This document shows, piece after piece, positions 51,847-61,280 of a stretch of DNA of 64,000 bases; position 1 is the first letter of the stretch; each line of letters starts with the position of its first letter. The position numbers and the translations under genes were made by a program. Where the stretch lies: assembly GCF_001612845.1 (NCBI RefSeq), contig NZ_BDBF01000038.1, positions 1-64,000 on the forward strand. The letters run 5' to 3'. This DNA is from Nocardia elegans NBRC 108235 (GTDB taxonomy: Bacteria > Actinomycetota > Actinomycetes > Mycobacteriales > Mycobacteriaceae). The notes under the pieces were generated by a model. That model was not told the origin of the DNA, ran no database searches, and was given only the letters and a program-made list of their open reading frames with translations.

Positions 51847-54342
51847 GTGACCGACTTGGCGAGTTCGGAAGGACGGGTCCCGGCCACCGATCCGACCGGA
51901 GCCGATACGGCGGCCGACAATATCGGCGGCAGTGGTGGCGCCACGATCGCGCCCGAGCCGTATCGGCTGGCCGAGGTTCCCGGCCCACTGTCACCGGACG
52001 AACTCACCGATCTGGACGCGTGGTGGCGCGCGGCGAACTATCTCGCGGTGGGCCAGATCTATCTGACGGACAATCCCCTGCTGCGCACCCCGCTGACGGC
52101 CGAGCACATCAAACCGCGGCTGCTGGGGCACTTCGGAACCGTGCCGGGACTGAATCTGGTGTGGGCACATGCCAATCGGGCGATCCGGGCCCGCGATCTG
52201 GACGCGGTCTTCGTCGCCGGACCCGGCCACGGCGGCCCCGGACCCAACGCATGTGCCTGGCTGGAAGGCACGTATTCCGAGCTGTACAGCAATATTTCGC
52301 GCGACGCGACAGGAATGGGCGCGCTGTTCGCGCAGTTCTCCTATCCCGGCGGCGTACCCAGCCACTGCGCGCCGGAGACGCCGGGCTCCTTCCACGAGGG
52401 CGGCGAACTCGGCTACTCCCTGTTGCACGCCTACGGCGCCGCGCTCGATCACCCCGACCTGACCGTGTTCTGCGTGGTCGGCGACGGCGAGGCCGAAACC
52501 GGGCCGCTGGCGACCAGCTGGCACGCGAACAAATTCCTCAATCCGGCGCGCGACGGCGCGGTACTGCCGATTCTGGCGCTCAACGAATACAAGATCGCGA
52601 ATCCGACCCTGCTGGCCCGCATTCCGGAAGCCGAACTGCTCTCGCTGCTGCACGGTTACGGCTACGACCCGATCATCGTCGCCGGGCACGACCCGGCGGC
52701 CGTTCACCAGGCGATGGCCGCGGCGCTGGATCGCAGCCTGGACCGCATCGCCGAATTCCAGCGCGCCGCACGCGAGAGCGCCGACGGCACGCGTCCCCGC
52801 TGGCCGATGATCGTGCTGCGCACGCCGAAGGGCTGGACGTGCCCGCCGGTGGTCGACGGCGACCGCGTCGAGGGCACCTTCCGCGCCCATCAGGTCCCGC
52901 TCCCGGCCGCGCGTTCCGACGACGATCACCGCCGCGTGCTCGGGCAGTGGCTGCAGTCGTATCGCCCCGCGGAACTCTTCGACGAGGACGGCCGGCCGTA
53001 TCCACAGTTGCTGCGCCAGGTTCCCCCGGGGCCGCGGCGGATGAGCGCCAATCCGGTGGCCAACGGCGGCGCCACGATGCAGGATCTGCGACTACCCGAC
53101 TGGCGCCGCTACGGCGTCGAGGTTCCCGCGCCGGGCGCCACCTCGCACGAGGCCACCCAGGTGCTGGGCACCTGGCTGCGCGATGTCACCGACGCCAATC
53201 GCGACAATTTCCTGATCTTCGCACCCGACGAATTGGCCAGTAACCGGCTTCAGGACGTGCTCACCGTCACCGGCCGCAATTGGCAGGCCGAAATCGGTGA
53301 ATTCGACGTGAAATTGGACCGCCGCGGCCGCGTGATCGAGGTGCTCTCGGAACATATGTGCCAGGGCCTGCTGGAGGGATATCTGCTCACCGGACGGCAC
53401 GGCGTCTTCACCTGTTACGAGGCGTTCATCCACATCGTCGACGCGATGTTCAACCAGCACGCGAAATGGCTGGACGCCAGTGGCGCGGTGCCGTGGCGCC
53501 GACCCATTCCGAGCCTCAATTATCTGCTGACCTCTCATGTGTGGCGGCAGGATCACAACGGATTCACCCATCAGGACCCGGGTTTCCTCGATGTGGTGAT
53601 GAACAAGCAGCCGTCGATCGTGCGCGTCTATCTGCCGCCGGACGCCAATACGCTGCTGTCGACCTACGACCATTGCCTGCGCTCCCGCCATTACGTGAAC
53701 GTGGTGGTGGCCGGCAAACAGCCGCAGGCGGATTGGCTGTCGATCGAAGAGGCGAGGCTGCATTGTGCCCGCGGCGCCGGAATCTGGGAATGGGCCGGCC
53801 ACAACGACGAGTCGGGCACGACACCCGACGTGGTGCTGGCCTGCGCCGGTGACGTACCGACTCTGGAGACGCTGGCGGCCGCCGCCATTCTGCGAGAACG
53901 GCTGCCGCAGTTGCGCATTCGCGTGGTGAACGTGGTCGATCTGATGCGGCTGCTGCCGGCGGACGAACATCCGCACGGCCTGCCCGATCGCGAATTCGAC
54001 ACCCTGTTCACCCGGGATCGGCCGATCATCTTCGCCTTCCACGGCTATCCCTGGCTGATCCACCGGCTCACCTATCGGCGCACCAACCACTCCGAGTTGC
54101 ACGTGCGCGGATACAAGGAGAAGGGCACCACCACGACTCCGTTCGACATGGTGATGCTCAACGACCTCGACCGCTATCACCTGGTGATGGACGTGATCGA
54201 CCGGGTTCCGGGGCTGGGCACCCAGGCGGCCGGCCTGCGCCAGGAAATGGCCGACGCCCGGTTGGCCGCGCGCATCTGGACGCGCGAGCACGGCGCCGAT
54301 ATTCCGGAGGTGGCCGACTGGCGCTGGCCGTACGGCCGATAA
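51847..54342 (+). CDS. xfp: Xylulose-5-phosphate/fructose-6-phosphate phosphoketolase
   Basis: An 831-residue thiamine-diphosphate enzyme that splits xylulose-5-P or fructose-6-P with phosphate to acetyl phosphate. Recognisable blocks are GPGHGGPGPNACAWLEG, SYPGGVPSHCAPETPGSFHEGGELGYSL and the ThDP motif VVGDGEAETGPLA. Length fits the family. The GTG at 51847 is chosen because AGGAG lies 8 bases upstream; the earlier GTG at 51832 overlaps that site. No acetate kinase gene is adjacent. Confidence 0.95.
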   Translation: MTDLASSEGRVPATDPTGADTAADNIGGSGGATIAPEPYRLAEVPGPLSPDELTDLDAWWRAANYLAVGQIYLTDNPLLRTPLTAEHIKPRLLGHFGTVPGLNLVWAHANRAIRARDLDAVFVAGPGHGGPGPNACAWLEGTYSELYSNISRDATGMGALFAQFSYPGGVPSHCAPETPGSFHEGGELGYSLLHAYGAALDHPDLTVFCVVGDGEAETGPLATSWHANKFLNPARDGAVLPILALNEYKIANPTLLARIPEAELLSLLHGYGYDPIIVAGHDPAAVHQAMAAALDRSLDRIAEFQRAARESADGTRPRWPMIVLRTPKGWTCPPVVDGDRVEGTFRAHQVPLPAARSDDDHRRVLGQWLQSYRPAELFDEDGRPYPQLLRQVPPGPRRMSANPVANGGATMQDLRLPDWRRYGVEVPAPGATSHEATQVLGTWLRDVTDANRDNFLIFAPDELASNRLQDVLTVTGRNWQAEIGEFDVKLDRRGRVIEVLSEHMCQGLLEGYLLTGRHGVFTCYEAFIHIVDAMFNQHAKWLDASGAVPWRRPIPSLNYLLTSHVWRQDHNGFTHQDPGFLDVVMNKQPSIVRVYLPPDANTLLSTYDHCLRSRHYVNVVVAGKQPQADWLSIEEARLHCARGAGIWEWAGHNDESGTTPDVVLACAGDVPTLETLAAAAILRERLPQLRIRVVNVVDLMRLLPADEHPHGLPDREFDTLFTRDRPIIFAFHGYPWLIHRLTYRRTNHSELHVRGYKEKGTTTTPFDMVMLNDLDRYHLVMDVIDRVPGLGTQAAGLRQEMADARLAARIWTREHGADIPEVADWRWPYGR

Positions 54343-54441
54343 CCCTCGTCGTACCCGTCGAACAGCGCGGGCGGCCGTTCGGAGTTAGGCTCCGCATGTG
54401 CCCGCCGGGACGGGGGTGCGAACGAGGAACGGAAATACCGC

Positions 54442-55032
54442 ATGGAACTGCGCTCTACCCCCGCGGTGGTCCCCGCCGTGCCGCCTGTCGATCCGACGCC
54501 CGCGGGCACGGCATCGTTCACCCTGCATTTCACGGGTTATCTCTATGCCGTCGGATTGCGCGACGCCTTCGCCGATCTGATCGCACGCCACGAACAGTTG
54601 CGGACCGTATATCCGATGCCCGGCTCGAGTGCCGCGCCCCGAGTTTTGTCCGCGACCACCGCGGTGTTGCCGCGACTGGTGCCGACGCCGGTGCCCGCGG
54701 CCGAATTATCGGCGGCGATCACCGAATTCGTGGAGACGGAAACGGCGGCGCCACTGTCGGTTCCGGTGCGGGCGAGAACTTTCCGGCCGCTCGGCGACGT
54801 CGAGGAGATTCCGCAACATTTGCTGGTGGTGATTCTGCGGCGGGCCGCGGTCGACCGCGTATCGCCGGCCCGGCTGGCGCGCGATCTCATGACCGCCTAC
54901 GCCGCCCGCCGCCGTAATCTCATCCCGGCCTGGGACACGGGGCGACCCGCGCATCGGCTGACCGTCCACGAACTCCAGGGCGTGCGGCTCATCGAAGCCG
55001 GCGGCGAGCGCTTCGCGGACACCTACCGCTGA
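54442..55032 (+). CDS. Stand-alone degenerate condensation-domain-like protein
   Basis: A 196-residue protein resembling the N-terminal lobe of an NRPS condensation domain: FADLIARHEQLRTVYP corresponds to the RHExLRTxF block, and LLVVILRRAAVDRVSPARLARDLMTAYAAR to the region around the active-site motif HHxxxDG followed by LxxDLxxAYAA. The motif itself reads RRAAVDR: both histidines are arginine (133-134) and the glycine is lost, though Asp138 remains. The C-lobe is absent. Catalysis is therefore unlikely; a binding or scaffold role, or decay of a former domain, are the alternatives. No NRPS gene is adjacent. Confidence 0.6.
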   Translation: MELRSTPAVVPAVPPVDPTPAGTASFTLHFTGYLYAVGLRDAFADLIARHEQLRTVYPMPGSSAAPRVLSATTAVLPRLVPTPVPAAELSAAITEFVETETAAPLSVPVRARTFRPLGDVEEIPQHLLVVILRRAAVDRVSPARLARDLMTAYAARRRNLIPAWDTGRPAHRLTVHELQGVRLIEAGGERFADTYR

Positions 55033-55035
55033 ACC

Positions 55036-55521
55036 TCAGCCGACGGCGAGTACCTCGGTGAGCCGGTCCAGAAACGGCCGCTGACCGGCGACGATCTTCT
55101 CGCGAGCGAGTTCCGGTTCGAGCCATTCGACCCGATCGATCTCCGGGAACGTCTGCATCCGACCGGATCTCGGCGGCCACTGCATCTCGAAGGTGCCGGG
55201 GACCACCTGCTCCGGATCCAGGTCGCCGGCCACGGCCCACACGGTGACCTGCTTGCGGGAGCGACCGCTGCCGTACTGCGACTCCCCCAGCGCGATCCAC
55301 TCGCCCTCGGGCACGGGCAGGCCCAGTTCCTCGGTGAACTCCCGCGCCGCAGCGGTCCGGGCATCCTCGGAATCCGGTTCGTACTCCCCCTTCGGCACCG
55401 ACCAGGCGCCGGCATCCTTGCGCGCCCAGTACGGACCACCCATATGTCCGAGCAGGACCTGCAGCCGCGGGGCCTGCCGGAACAGCAGAACGCCCGCACT
55501 GTATTTCGACGCCGTGGCCAT
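55036..55521 (-). CDS. NUDIX hydrolase
   Basis: A 161-residue protein. The NUDIX box runs from KGEYEPDSEDARTAAAREF to TEELGLPV, with the REFTEELG core; it is one residue longer than usual before the first conserved glutamate. The segment YWARKDAGAWSVPKGEY is typical of the diadenosine-polyphosphate/ADP-ribose group (AW.xPKGE). It would hydrolyse a nucleoside diphosphate linked to another moiety. ATG 55521 was chosen over an upstream in-frame start because homology begins there. It is convergent with the condensation-like gene. Confidence 0.9.
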   Translation of the reverse strand: MATASKYSAGVLLFRQAPRLQVLLGHMGGPYWARKDAGAWSVPKGEYEPDSEDARTAAAREFTEELGLPVPEGEWIALGESQYGSGRSRKQVTVWAVAGDLDPEQVVPGTFEMQWPPRSGRMQTFPEIDRVEWLEPELAREKIVAGQRPFLDRLTEVLAVG

Positions 55522-55546
55522 GGTCGCAGTCTGCCGTACCGGACCG

Positions 55547-55586
55547 GGGCGGTGGCGGCACAGGGCCGCCACCGCCCTGTGCCGCC
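55547..55586 (-). terminator. Two mutually exclusive 13-bp hairpins between the glycosyltransferase and NUDIX genes
   Basis: Hairpin 1 pairs 55547-55559 with 55565-55577 (GGGCGGTGGCGGC type); hairpin 2 pairs 55554-55566 with 55574-55586 (GGCGGCACAGGGC type). Both are perfect 13-bp stems and share bases, so only one can form. They start 5 bp after the glycosyltransferase stop (hairpin 2 side) and extend towards the NUDIX start. Terminator function is likely; a switch is possible. Confidence 0.6.
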
Positions 55587-55590
55587 CGGA

Positions 55591-57675
55591 TTACCGGGGC
55601 GGCGCCGTCAGGTCGTACACCTTGGTGCCGCCGACATCGGTGGCCGCGTAGGTACTCTCCACCCACTGGGCGATCCGGCTCGCCTCCGACGTCGCACCCG
55701 ATCCGGGGCCGCTGCGCTCGGAACCGACGAAGTAGTGGATCCGCCCCTCTGCGACATCGGCACGGAACCGATCGAGGGTCGGGGACGGATCGCCGCCCCC
55801 GAAACCGCCGATCGGCATGACCGCGTAGCCCGAATCGAGCTGCAGGTCCGCGGCACCCATCGAGCTGATGGCCGCGGCCGCCCACGTGTAGCCGGCGCCG
55901 TTGTTCTTCAGCAGATCGATCAGCTGCTGATTCGTCCGCTGCCCCATGCCGGGACCGGCCGGACGATCGGCGGCACCCCGTTCCGTGGCACCGGGTCCGT
56001 CGGCCGCCGGGTCGCCCGGCCGCGACGTCCGGCCCGGTTGTGCGGGAGATCGGTTATCGCCGGCCGAATCAGAGCCGTCGTCCGCCGGCCCGCCGCTGGG
56101 CCCCGCCGGGGCACATCCGTCCGGCCCAGCGGGACCGCACGCGCCTGCTGGGCCGCCCGGTCCGAAACCGAATCCGAAGCCACCGCTGGTCTTCGGTCCG
56201 GCGAGGACGATGCCGCCGTTGTGGGCGGAGGCGACGGTCTGGATCGAATAGGCCACCGGTGCGGCGATCGCGACGAGCACCGCGAGAACGGCCGTCCAGG
56301 TGGCCGTCCGGCGCGGCTGCGGTATCACCAGCGCGACGGTCGCGACCGCGCCCGCCACGCCGACGATCCACCGCAACCACGGCACGAAATCCGGAGTGCG
56401 ATCGAGCACGATCACCGCGGTGACCGTGGTCAGCGCGGTAGCCGCGGCCAGCACGACGCGGACGCCGAGTCGATCGCGCTGCCGCCACAGCACCACCGCC
56501 CCGATCGCGGCCGCGCCGGCGATACCGGGTGCCAGGGCGACGGTGTAGTACTGGTGGAAGATTCCCTTCATGAAGCTGAACACCAGGGCGGTGACCAGCG
56601 CCCAGCCGCCCCACAGCAGCAGTGCGGCGCGCCGGGTATCGGTGCGGGACGCGTTGCCGCACAGCACGACAGCCGCGACGCACAGGATCAGCGCTGCCGG
56701 AATCAACCAGGCGATCTGACCGCCGACCGTCTCGCTGAACAGTCGCGTGATCCCGGCCTCCGAACCGAACGACGGTCCGTGGCCGCGGCCGCCGGGTCCG
56801 GGCGGACCGCCGAACCCACCGCCGGAATCCACCCCGAGTCGCTGCAGTCCGTTGTAGCCGAGGGTCAGCTCGATGATCGAATTGTGCTTCGAACCACCGA
56901 AGTACGGCCGTGAATCGGCCGGCCACAACTGCGCGACCAGCACCCACCAGCCGGCGCCGACCACCACCGCGGCTCCGGCGGCCAGCAGCTGCAGCAGGCG
57001 CTTACCCAGCCGGGGCGGCCCGGCGAACAGATAGGTCAGCGCCAGGGCGGGCACGACCAGCAGCACCTGCAACTGCTTGGCCAGGAATCCGAGTCCGACG
57101 AAGCCGCCGCACAGCAGCAGCCAGCGCCACCGGCCGTCCTCCAGCGCACGCGTCATCGCCCATACGGCGGCGATCATCAGCAGAACCAGCAGCGCGTCCG
57201 GGTTGTTGTAGCGGAACATCAGCGTGGCCACCGGCGTCACCGCCAGCGCGAGCCCGCCGAGCAACCCGGCGCCGGGGCCGAAGGTCCGGCGTAGCGTCGA
57301 CCAGAGCAGGGCGACCGCGGCGACAGCGATCACCACCTGCGGGATCAGCATGCTCCAGCTGTTCATCCCGAAGAGTCGGGCCGAGATCTCCATCGGCCAC
57401 AACGACGCCGGCGTCTTGTCGACGGTGATCGAATTGCCCCAGTCCGAGGAACCGAAGAAGAACGCCTTCCACGATTTCGCCCCGGACTGCACCGCGGCGG
57501 CATAGAAGGAGTTGGCCCAGCCGTTCGCGCTCAGATTCCACAGATAGGCGATCGCGGTGCCGCCCAGCAGCGCGGCGAGTCCCAGGTACTCCCACGGCAG
57601 GCTCCGGGTGCCGCCCCGGCCGGGCGTCGCCACCCCGTCCGCGGGGCGGCCGGGCGCGATAGCAGTTTCGGTCAT
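55591..57675 (-). CDS. GT39/PMT-like polytopic membrane glycosyltransferase
   Basis: A 694-residue membrane protein. The first loop after helix 1 contains NGWANSFYAAAVQSGAKSWKAFFFGSSDWGNSITVDKTP, which holds the conserved acidic and DKTP elements of the ArnT/PMT_2-type family, and the YNNPDALLVLLM segment follows. About 11 helices end near residue 470; then comes a Gly/Pro-rich disordered stretch and a soluble extracytoplasmic domain (MGQRTNQQLIDLLKNN to the C-terminus). The family uses polyprenyl-phosphate sugars to glycosylate proteins or cell-wall polymers outside the membrane. ATG 57675 is used; 57684 is possible. Confidence 0.85.
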   Translation of the reverse strand: MTETAIAPGRPADGVATPGRGGTRSLPWEYLGLAALLGGTAIAYLWNLSANGWANSFYAAAVQSGAKSWKAFFFGSSDWGNSITVDKTPASLWPMEISARLFGMNSWSMLIPQVVIAVAAVALLWSTLRRTFGPGAGLLGGLALAVTPVATLMFRYNNPDALLVLLMIAAVWAMTRALEDGRWRWLLLCGGFVGLGFLAKQLQVLLVVPALALTYLFAGPPRLGKRLLQLLAAGAAVVVGAGWWVLVAQLWPADSRPYFGGSKHNSIIELTLGYNGLQRLGVDSGGGFGGPPGPGGRGHGPSFGSEAGITRLFSETVGGQIAWLIPAALILCVAAVVLCGNASRTDTRRAALLLWGGWALVTALVFSFMKGIFHQYYTVALAPGIAGAAAIGAVVLWRQRDRLGVRVVLAAATALTTVTAVIVLDRTPDFVPWLRWIVGVAGAVATVALVIPQPRRTATWTAVLAVLVAIAAPVAYSIQTVASAHNGGIVLAGPKTSGGFGFGFGPGGPAGACGPAGPDGCAPAGPSGGPADDGSDSAGDNRSPAQPGRTSRPGDPAADGPGATERGAADRPAGPGMGQRTNQQLIDLLKNNGAGYTWAAAAISSMGAADLQLDSGYAVMPIGGFGGGDPSPTLDRFRADVAEGRIHYFVGSERSGPGSGATSEASRIAQWVESTYAATDVGGTKVYDLTAPPR

Positions 57676-58024
57676 GGCTGCCATGATGGTCGGCCGTGCC
57701 CCCGCTGCGCTGGGACGCCGCTGGGAGAACCCTGTGAACCCGCCCAGTGATGTCCCCCGCCGCCCGGTCATCCACACCGGTTGTCGAGGAGAGAACCGTC
57801 ACCCTCGCGCGATGGGGGAGAAACGGCCCCGACGGGATAGGCTCAACGGGGAGTATCGGTTACTCGTACTCCCTCCGTCGTGGATGTCTACTCTTCGCGT
57901 CGGCCACCCAGCGGTCAGCCTTCGTGCGGGCCACGAAGCTCAGCGTCGCTGCAACCGCAGCTCCGCTGCCAACCCAGCGCCGCTGCGGTTCACCTCTGCT
58001 GCTCGAAAGGCACCACGACTACTC
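57676..58024 (+). other. Long leader of the DEAD-box helicase gene with a stem-loop
   Basis: 349 bp between divergent genes without a protein-like frame. CTTCGTG (57920-57926) pairs with CACGAAG (57932-57938) around CGGGC, and the following 60 bp are rich in CAGC/GCTG/GCGG segments that could fold further. Long structured leaders are common on cold-induced DEAD-box helicase genes. No strong ribosome binding site precedes the helicase ATG; the nearest AAAGG is about 15 bases away. Confidence 0.4.
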
Positions 58025-59734
58025 ATGACGACTCGTTCATCGAGCCCTGCCGCCACCTTCGACACTCTCGGCGTCGGCGCGCCGCTGTTGCGCGCGCTGG
58101 CCGCGCAGGGTTTCAGCGCACCGTTGCCGATTCAGGCCGCGACGCTTCCGGACACGCTGGCCGGCCGGGATGTGCTCGCTCGCGGGCGTACCGGCAGCGG
58201 TAAGACCCTCGCCTTCTCGATTCCCATGGTCGACCGGCTGCACCGGCTCGGTCACCGGCGCCTCCCGGGCCGCCCCGCGGGTCTGGTGCTGGCGCCGACC
58301 CGCGAGCTCGCCACTCAGATCGCGGCGACTCTCGAACCGCTGACCGATGCGTGCGACTTGCGGGTGGTGACGGTGTTCGGTGGCGTGCCGCAGGCCCGGC
58401 AGGTCCGCGAATTGCGTTCGGGCGCGGATATCGTCGTCGCCTGCCCGGGCCGCCTGGAGGATCTGATCAAACAGCGCCTGGTCGCCCTGGACGAGGTGCG
58501 GATCACCGTGTTGGACGAGGCCGACCACATGGCCGATCTCGGCTTCCTGCCCGGTGTCACCCGAATCCTCGCCGCGACCCCGGCCGACGGTCAGCGGATG
58601 CTGTTCTCCGCAACCCTGGACAACGGGGTGAACAAGCTGGTGCAGCGCTTCCTGCGAAACCCGTTGTCGCACACGGTCGACGAGGCCCACTCGCCGGTGC
58701 CCGCGATGACCCACCACGTCTTCGAGATCGGCGACAGCGAGGCCAAGCGCGCACTGGTTCACACCCTCGCCTCCGGAACCGGACGGCGAATCCTGTTCAT
58801 GCGCACCAAACATCACGCGCGACGGCTGGCCAAGCAGCTCACCACCGCCGGAATTCCGGCCGCCGATCTGCACGGCAATCTGTCGCAGGTCGCGCGCGAC
58901 CGCAATCTGGCGGCCTTCGCCGACGGCACCACACGCGTGCTGGTCGCGACCGATATCGCCGCCCGCGGCGTCCACGTCGACGACGTCGAACTCGTCGTGC
59001 ACGTCGATCCGCCCGCCGAACACAAGGCCTACCTGCACCGCTCCGGGCGCACCGCCCGCGCCGGCAGCACCGGCGACGTGGTGACGATCATGCTGCCGGA
59101 ACAGCGCAAGGACGTCGCGGTCCTGCTGCGCAAGGCCGGACTCGACGTCCGCCCGCAACAGGTGCGTCCGGATTCCGCCCAGGTCACCGCACTGGTCGGC
59201 CCGGTCGCCGCGCCGGTGGCTCCCACCGCCTCGAAAACCGGCCGCGCCGAACAGAATTCACGCCGTCCCGCCTCGGGCACCGACAGCCCGTCTCGCAAGC
59301 CGAGGCGGAGCCGCGGCCCGGCGGCGCGGAGCGAACGCCGCGAATCGGCGAACCACAGCGCCGCGACGGTATCCGCGGGCCGCACGGCAGCCGGACGTCA
59401 CCGATCCGGGCACGACGGCGACCGAATGACGACGGCCACCACGGATACCGCGGCCGGCGGCCGAACCACGGCGGCGCGAAATCGGCGCACCACCGCCGGC
59501 GAGCGCCCGGCCGCATCGGACAACGGACGCGCGGGCGCGCGCACGGGCCGCGGACACCGCGGCACCGCCGACGTGCCCGCCCGCACAGGTGGCAAACCCG
59601 TGCGTGAACGCACGGCGGCGGCCACCGGCCGGACCGAGCGCGGCTCGTCCGCCCGCTCGACCGGCGGAACGAAACGCGCTCAGGCGCATGCTCGTTCGGC
59701 CGGATCACCGCGGCCGGCGCGCGGCAATCGATAA
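58025..59734 (+). CDS. DEAD-box ATP-dependent RNA helicase
   Basis: A 569-residue helicase. Q motif region (FDTLGVGAPLLRALAAQGFSAPLPIQ), motif I ARGRTGSGKT, Ia PTRELA, II LDEAD, III SATLD, and in the second domain VATDIAARGVHVDDVELVVH and HRSGRTARAG are all present by residue about 350. The last ~170 residues are basic and low-complexity (Arg/Gly/Ser/Thr/Ala), typical of RhlE/CshA-like enzymes and probably RNA-binding. It likely remodels structured RNA in cold growth or ribosome assembly and RNA decay with RNase E. Confidence 0.95.
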   Translation: MTTRSSSPAATFDTLGVGAPLLRALAAQGFSAPLPIQAATLPDTLAGRDVLARGRTGSGKTLAFSIPMVDRLHRLGHRRLPGRPAGLVLAPTRELATQIAATLEPLTDACDLRVVTVFGGVPQARQVRELRSGADIVVACPGRLEDLIKQRLVALDEVRITVLDEADHMADLGFLPGVTRILAATPADGQRMLFSATLDNGVNKLVQRFLRNPLSHTVDEAHSPVPAMTHHVFEIGDSEAKRALVHTLASGTGRRILFMRTKHHARRLAKQLTTAGIPAADLHGNLSQVARDRNLAAFADGTTRVLVATDIAARGVHVDDVELVVHVDPPAEHKAYLHRSGRTARAGSTGDVVTIMLPEQRKDVAVLLRKAGLDVRPQQVRPDSAQVTALVGPVAAPVAPTASKTGRAEQNSRRPASGTDSPSRKPRRSRGPAARSERRESANHSAATVSAGRTAAGRHRSGHDGDRMTTATTDTAAGGRTTAARNRRTTAGERPAASDNGRAGARTGRGHRGTADVPARTGGKPVRERTAAATGRTERGSSARSTGGTKRAQAHARSAGSPRPARGNR

Positions 59735-59835
59735 GGAACTTCCACCGACCGGCGGTCTCGGCAGGCGAGCGCTCACCCATCCGGGTGAACGTCGCGGCCG
59801 GGACGCCGCCGGCGTGTTCGGTGAACCCCCACCGG

Positions 59836-60150
59836 CTATCCGGTCAGCTTCAATCCCACCACGCTCGCAACGATCAACAGCAGCAGAGCGATCTTCACCA
59901 GCGACGCCTGTTCGGTCCCGGTGACCATCGCGTACAGCACGGTGAGCGCGGCCCCGATGCCTACCCACACCGCGTAGGAGGTGCCCACGGGCAGGGTGCG
60001 CATCGCATAGGCGAGACCCGACATCGAGGCCACCAGCGCGGCCGCGAAGACGAGCGACGGCACGATGCGGGTGAAGCCCTGTGATTTCCCCAGCGCGGTG
60101 GCCCAGACGGCCTCGAAGACTCCGGACAGCACCAAGACGATCCAGGCCAT
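59836..60150 (-). CDS. SMR-family exporter, SugE/Gdx (guanidinium) type
   Basis: A 104-residue four-helix membrane protein. The start MAWIVLVLSGVFEAVWATALGKSQGF has the essential helix-1 glutamate (Glu13) and the W-A-x-x-L-x-x-x-x-G-F pattern of SugE/Gdx transporters, as does RTLPVGTSYAVWVGIGA in helix 3. Gdx proteins export guanidinium by proton exchange as dual-topology dimers. No guanidine riboswitch is recognisable upstream. Confidence 0.9.
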   Translation of the reverse strand: MAWIVLVLSGVFEAVWATALGKSQGFTRIVPSLVFAAALVASMSGLAYAMRTLPVGTSYAVWVGIGAALTVLYAMVTGTEQASLVKIALLLLIVASVVGLKLTG

Positions 60151-60276
60151 AGGCGGCATTCCCTTCGGAAATACCGTCTTGTCGGGCCCGGGTACGGTTG
60201 CGATCGTCCGGTCGGCCGCAGAACGCGACCTCCCAATTCCAGCGCCAACGACCGGGCGAAAATTCCCGGTCGTCCG

Positions 60277-60353
60277 TGGTCGGGATGACAGGATTTGAAC
60301 CTGCGACCCTCCGCTCCCAAAGCGGATGCGCTACCAAGCTGCGCTACATCCCG
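60277..60353 (-). tRNA. tRNA-Pro (anticodon TGG)
   Basis: On the minus strand a 77-nt cloverleaf starts CGGGATGTAGCGC, has the anticodon loop CTTTGGGAG-type with TGG, the T-arm GGTTCAAATCC and an encoded CCA end (60279-60277). The acceptor stem CGGGATG pairs with CATCCCG. Confidence 0.97.
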
Positions 60354-60432
60354 TTTCCGTCCAGCGGCTCCGCTGGCGCCTCCCGATGGACGGGATCCGG
60401 CGGCCGGGGATTGCCGACAATCCCCTCATCGG

Positions 60433-60503
<71 letters not shown>

Positions 60504-61280
60504 AGGCATACGACACCAATGGGATCGCCACGATGTCGTCTGCGTGTAGGACTGTACCGAACTTCACTTCCGGAATGCCAATCGCACACCCGGTTTTCGC
60601 ACGGCGCGTCCGCCGGACTGCGCACCGGCGCTCCCGACTCCCTCCACAGCCGACCCACAGCGACTGCACAGCAACCGCGTCGATCGGTCGAGGTGGCGCT
60701 TTCCGATCGATTCGCGGCACGACCGCCGTCACCGCCGAAGGCATGGTCACCACCGGCGGTCGGGCGCACCCATCCGCCGCCACCCGTTCCCACACCTGGG
60801 CACAACGCGATGCCGCAGCGACCCCTCGCGCAGGCGGAGCATCGAATGCTCACTCCACGGCCGAACCTCGCCGGCCCCCTGTGATACTCGTCACCAGCGA
60901 CTCGCCGCCGCCGCTCGAGCCGGTGCGATGTCGAGGGCTCTGGCCTGCGATAAGAACGATTCGCGAAGACCCGCCCACCCGCGGGTGAACGTCGGCGCCA
61001 ACACACCGGGCGCGACACGCTGGGGCAAGGTGTAACGCCGCAGGCCCGGCGTCGATCACACTGCCGATCGCCATTCGCGACGTATCGGAACAGGTTGTAA
61101 AACAGCGTTTTTCGGTGCCGAGTGGCTTGCTAGGATCCTTTTTGCCGGACGGGGGTATCTGGAAAGGGGGCGGTGAGCGTGCGCCGAAGGTGTACTCGAC
61201 CGCGAAGCAGTGAGCGCGTTCCGGAGGGCGTGACCGGCCGGAGCGCCGGCGTCGACGACGTCTGCGCGAGGTGATCGGCG
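60504..61280. other. 777-bp stretch without a recognisable gene
   Basis: Several open frames exist on both strands (for instance 60533-60988 plus) but their translations are Arg/Pro/Thr/Ser-rich, without domain features, and look like chance GC-driven frames. It contains the upstream region of tRNA-Gly and, near the end, an AT-richer patch (61110-61145: TTTTTCGG, TAGGAT, CCTTTTTG) that may be the promoter of the GGDEF gene. Confidence 0.5.

Noticed and set aside
60151..60276. Possible guanidine riboswitch before the SMR exporter
   Set aside because: The region is short and the conserved ykkC-type or ACGR-loop elements were not found on the minus strand.
60533..60988. 151-codon plus-strand frame in the gap after tRNA-Gly
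   Set aside because: No ribosome binding site, no domain-like pattern, and overlapping frames of similar length exist on both strands, as expected by chance in GC-rich DNA.
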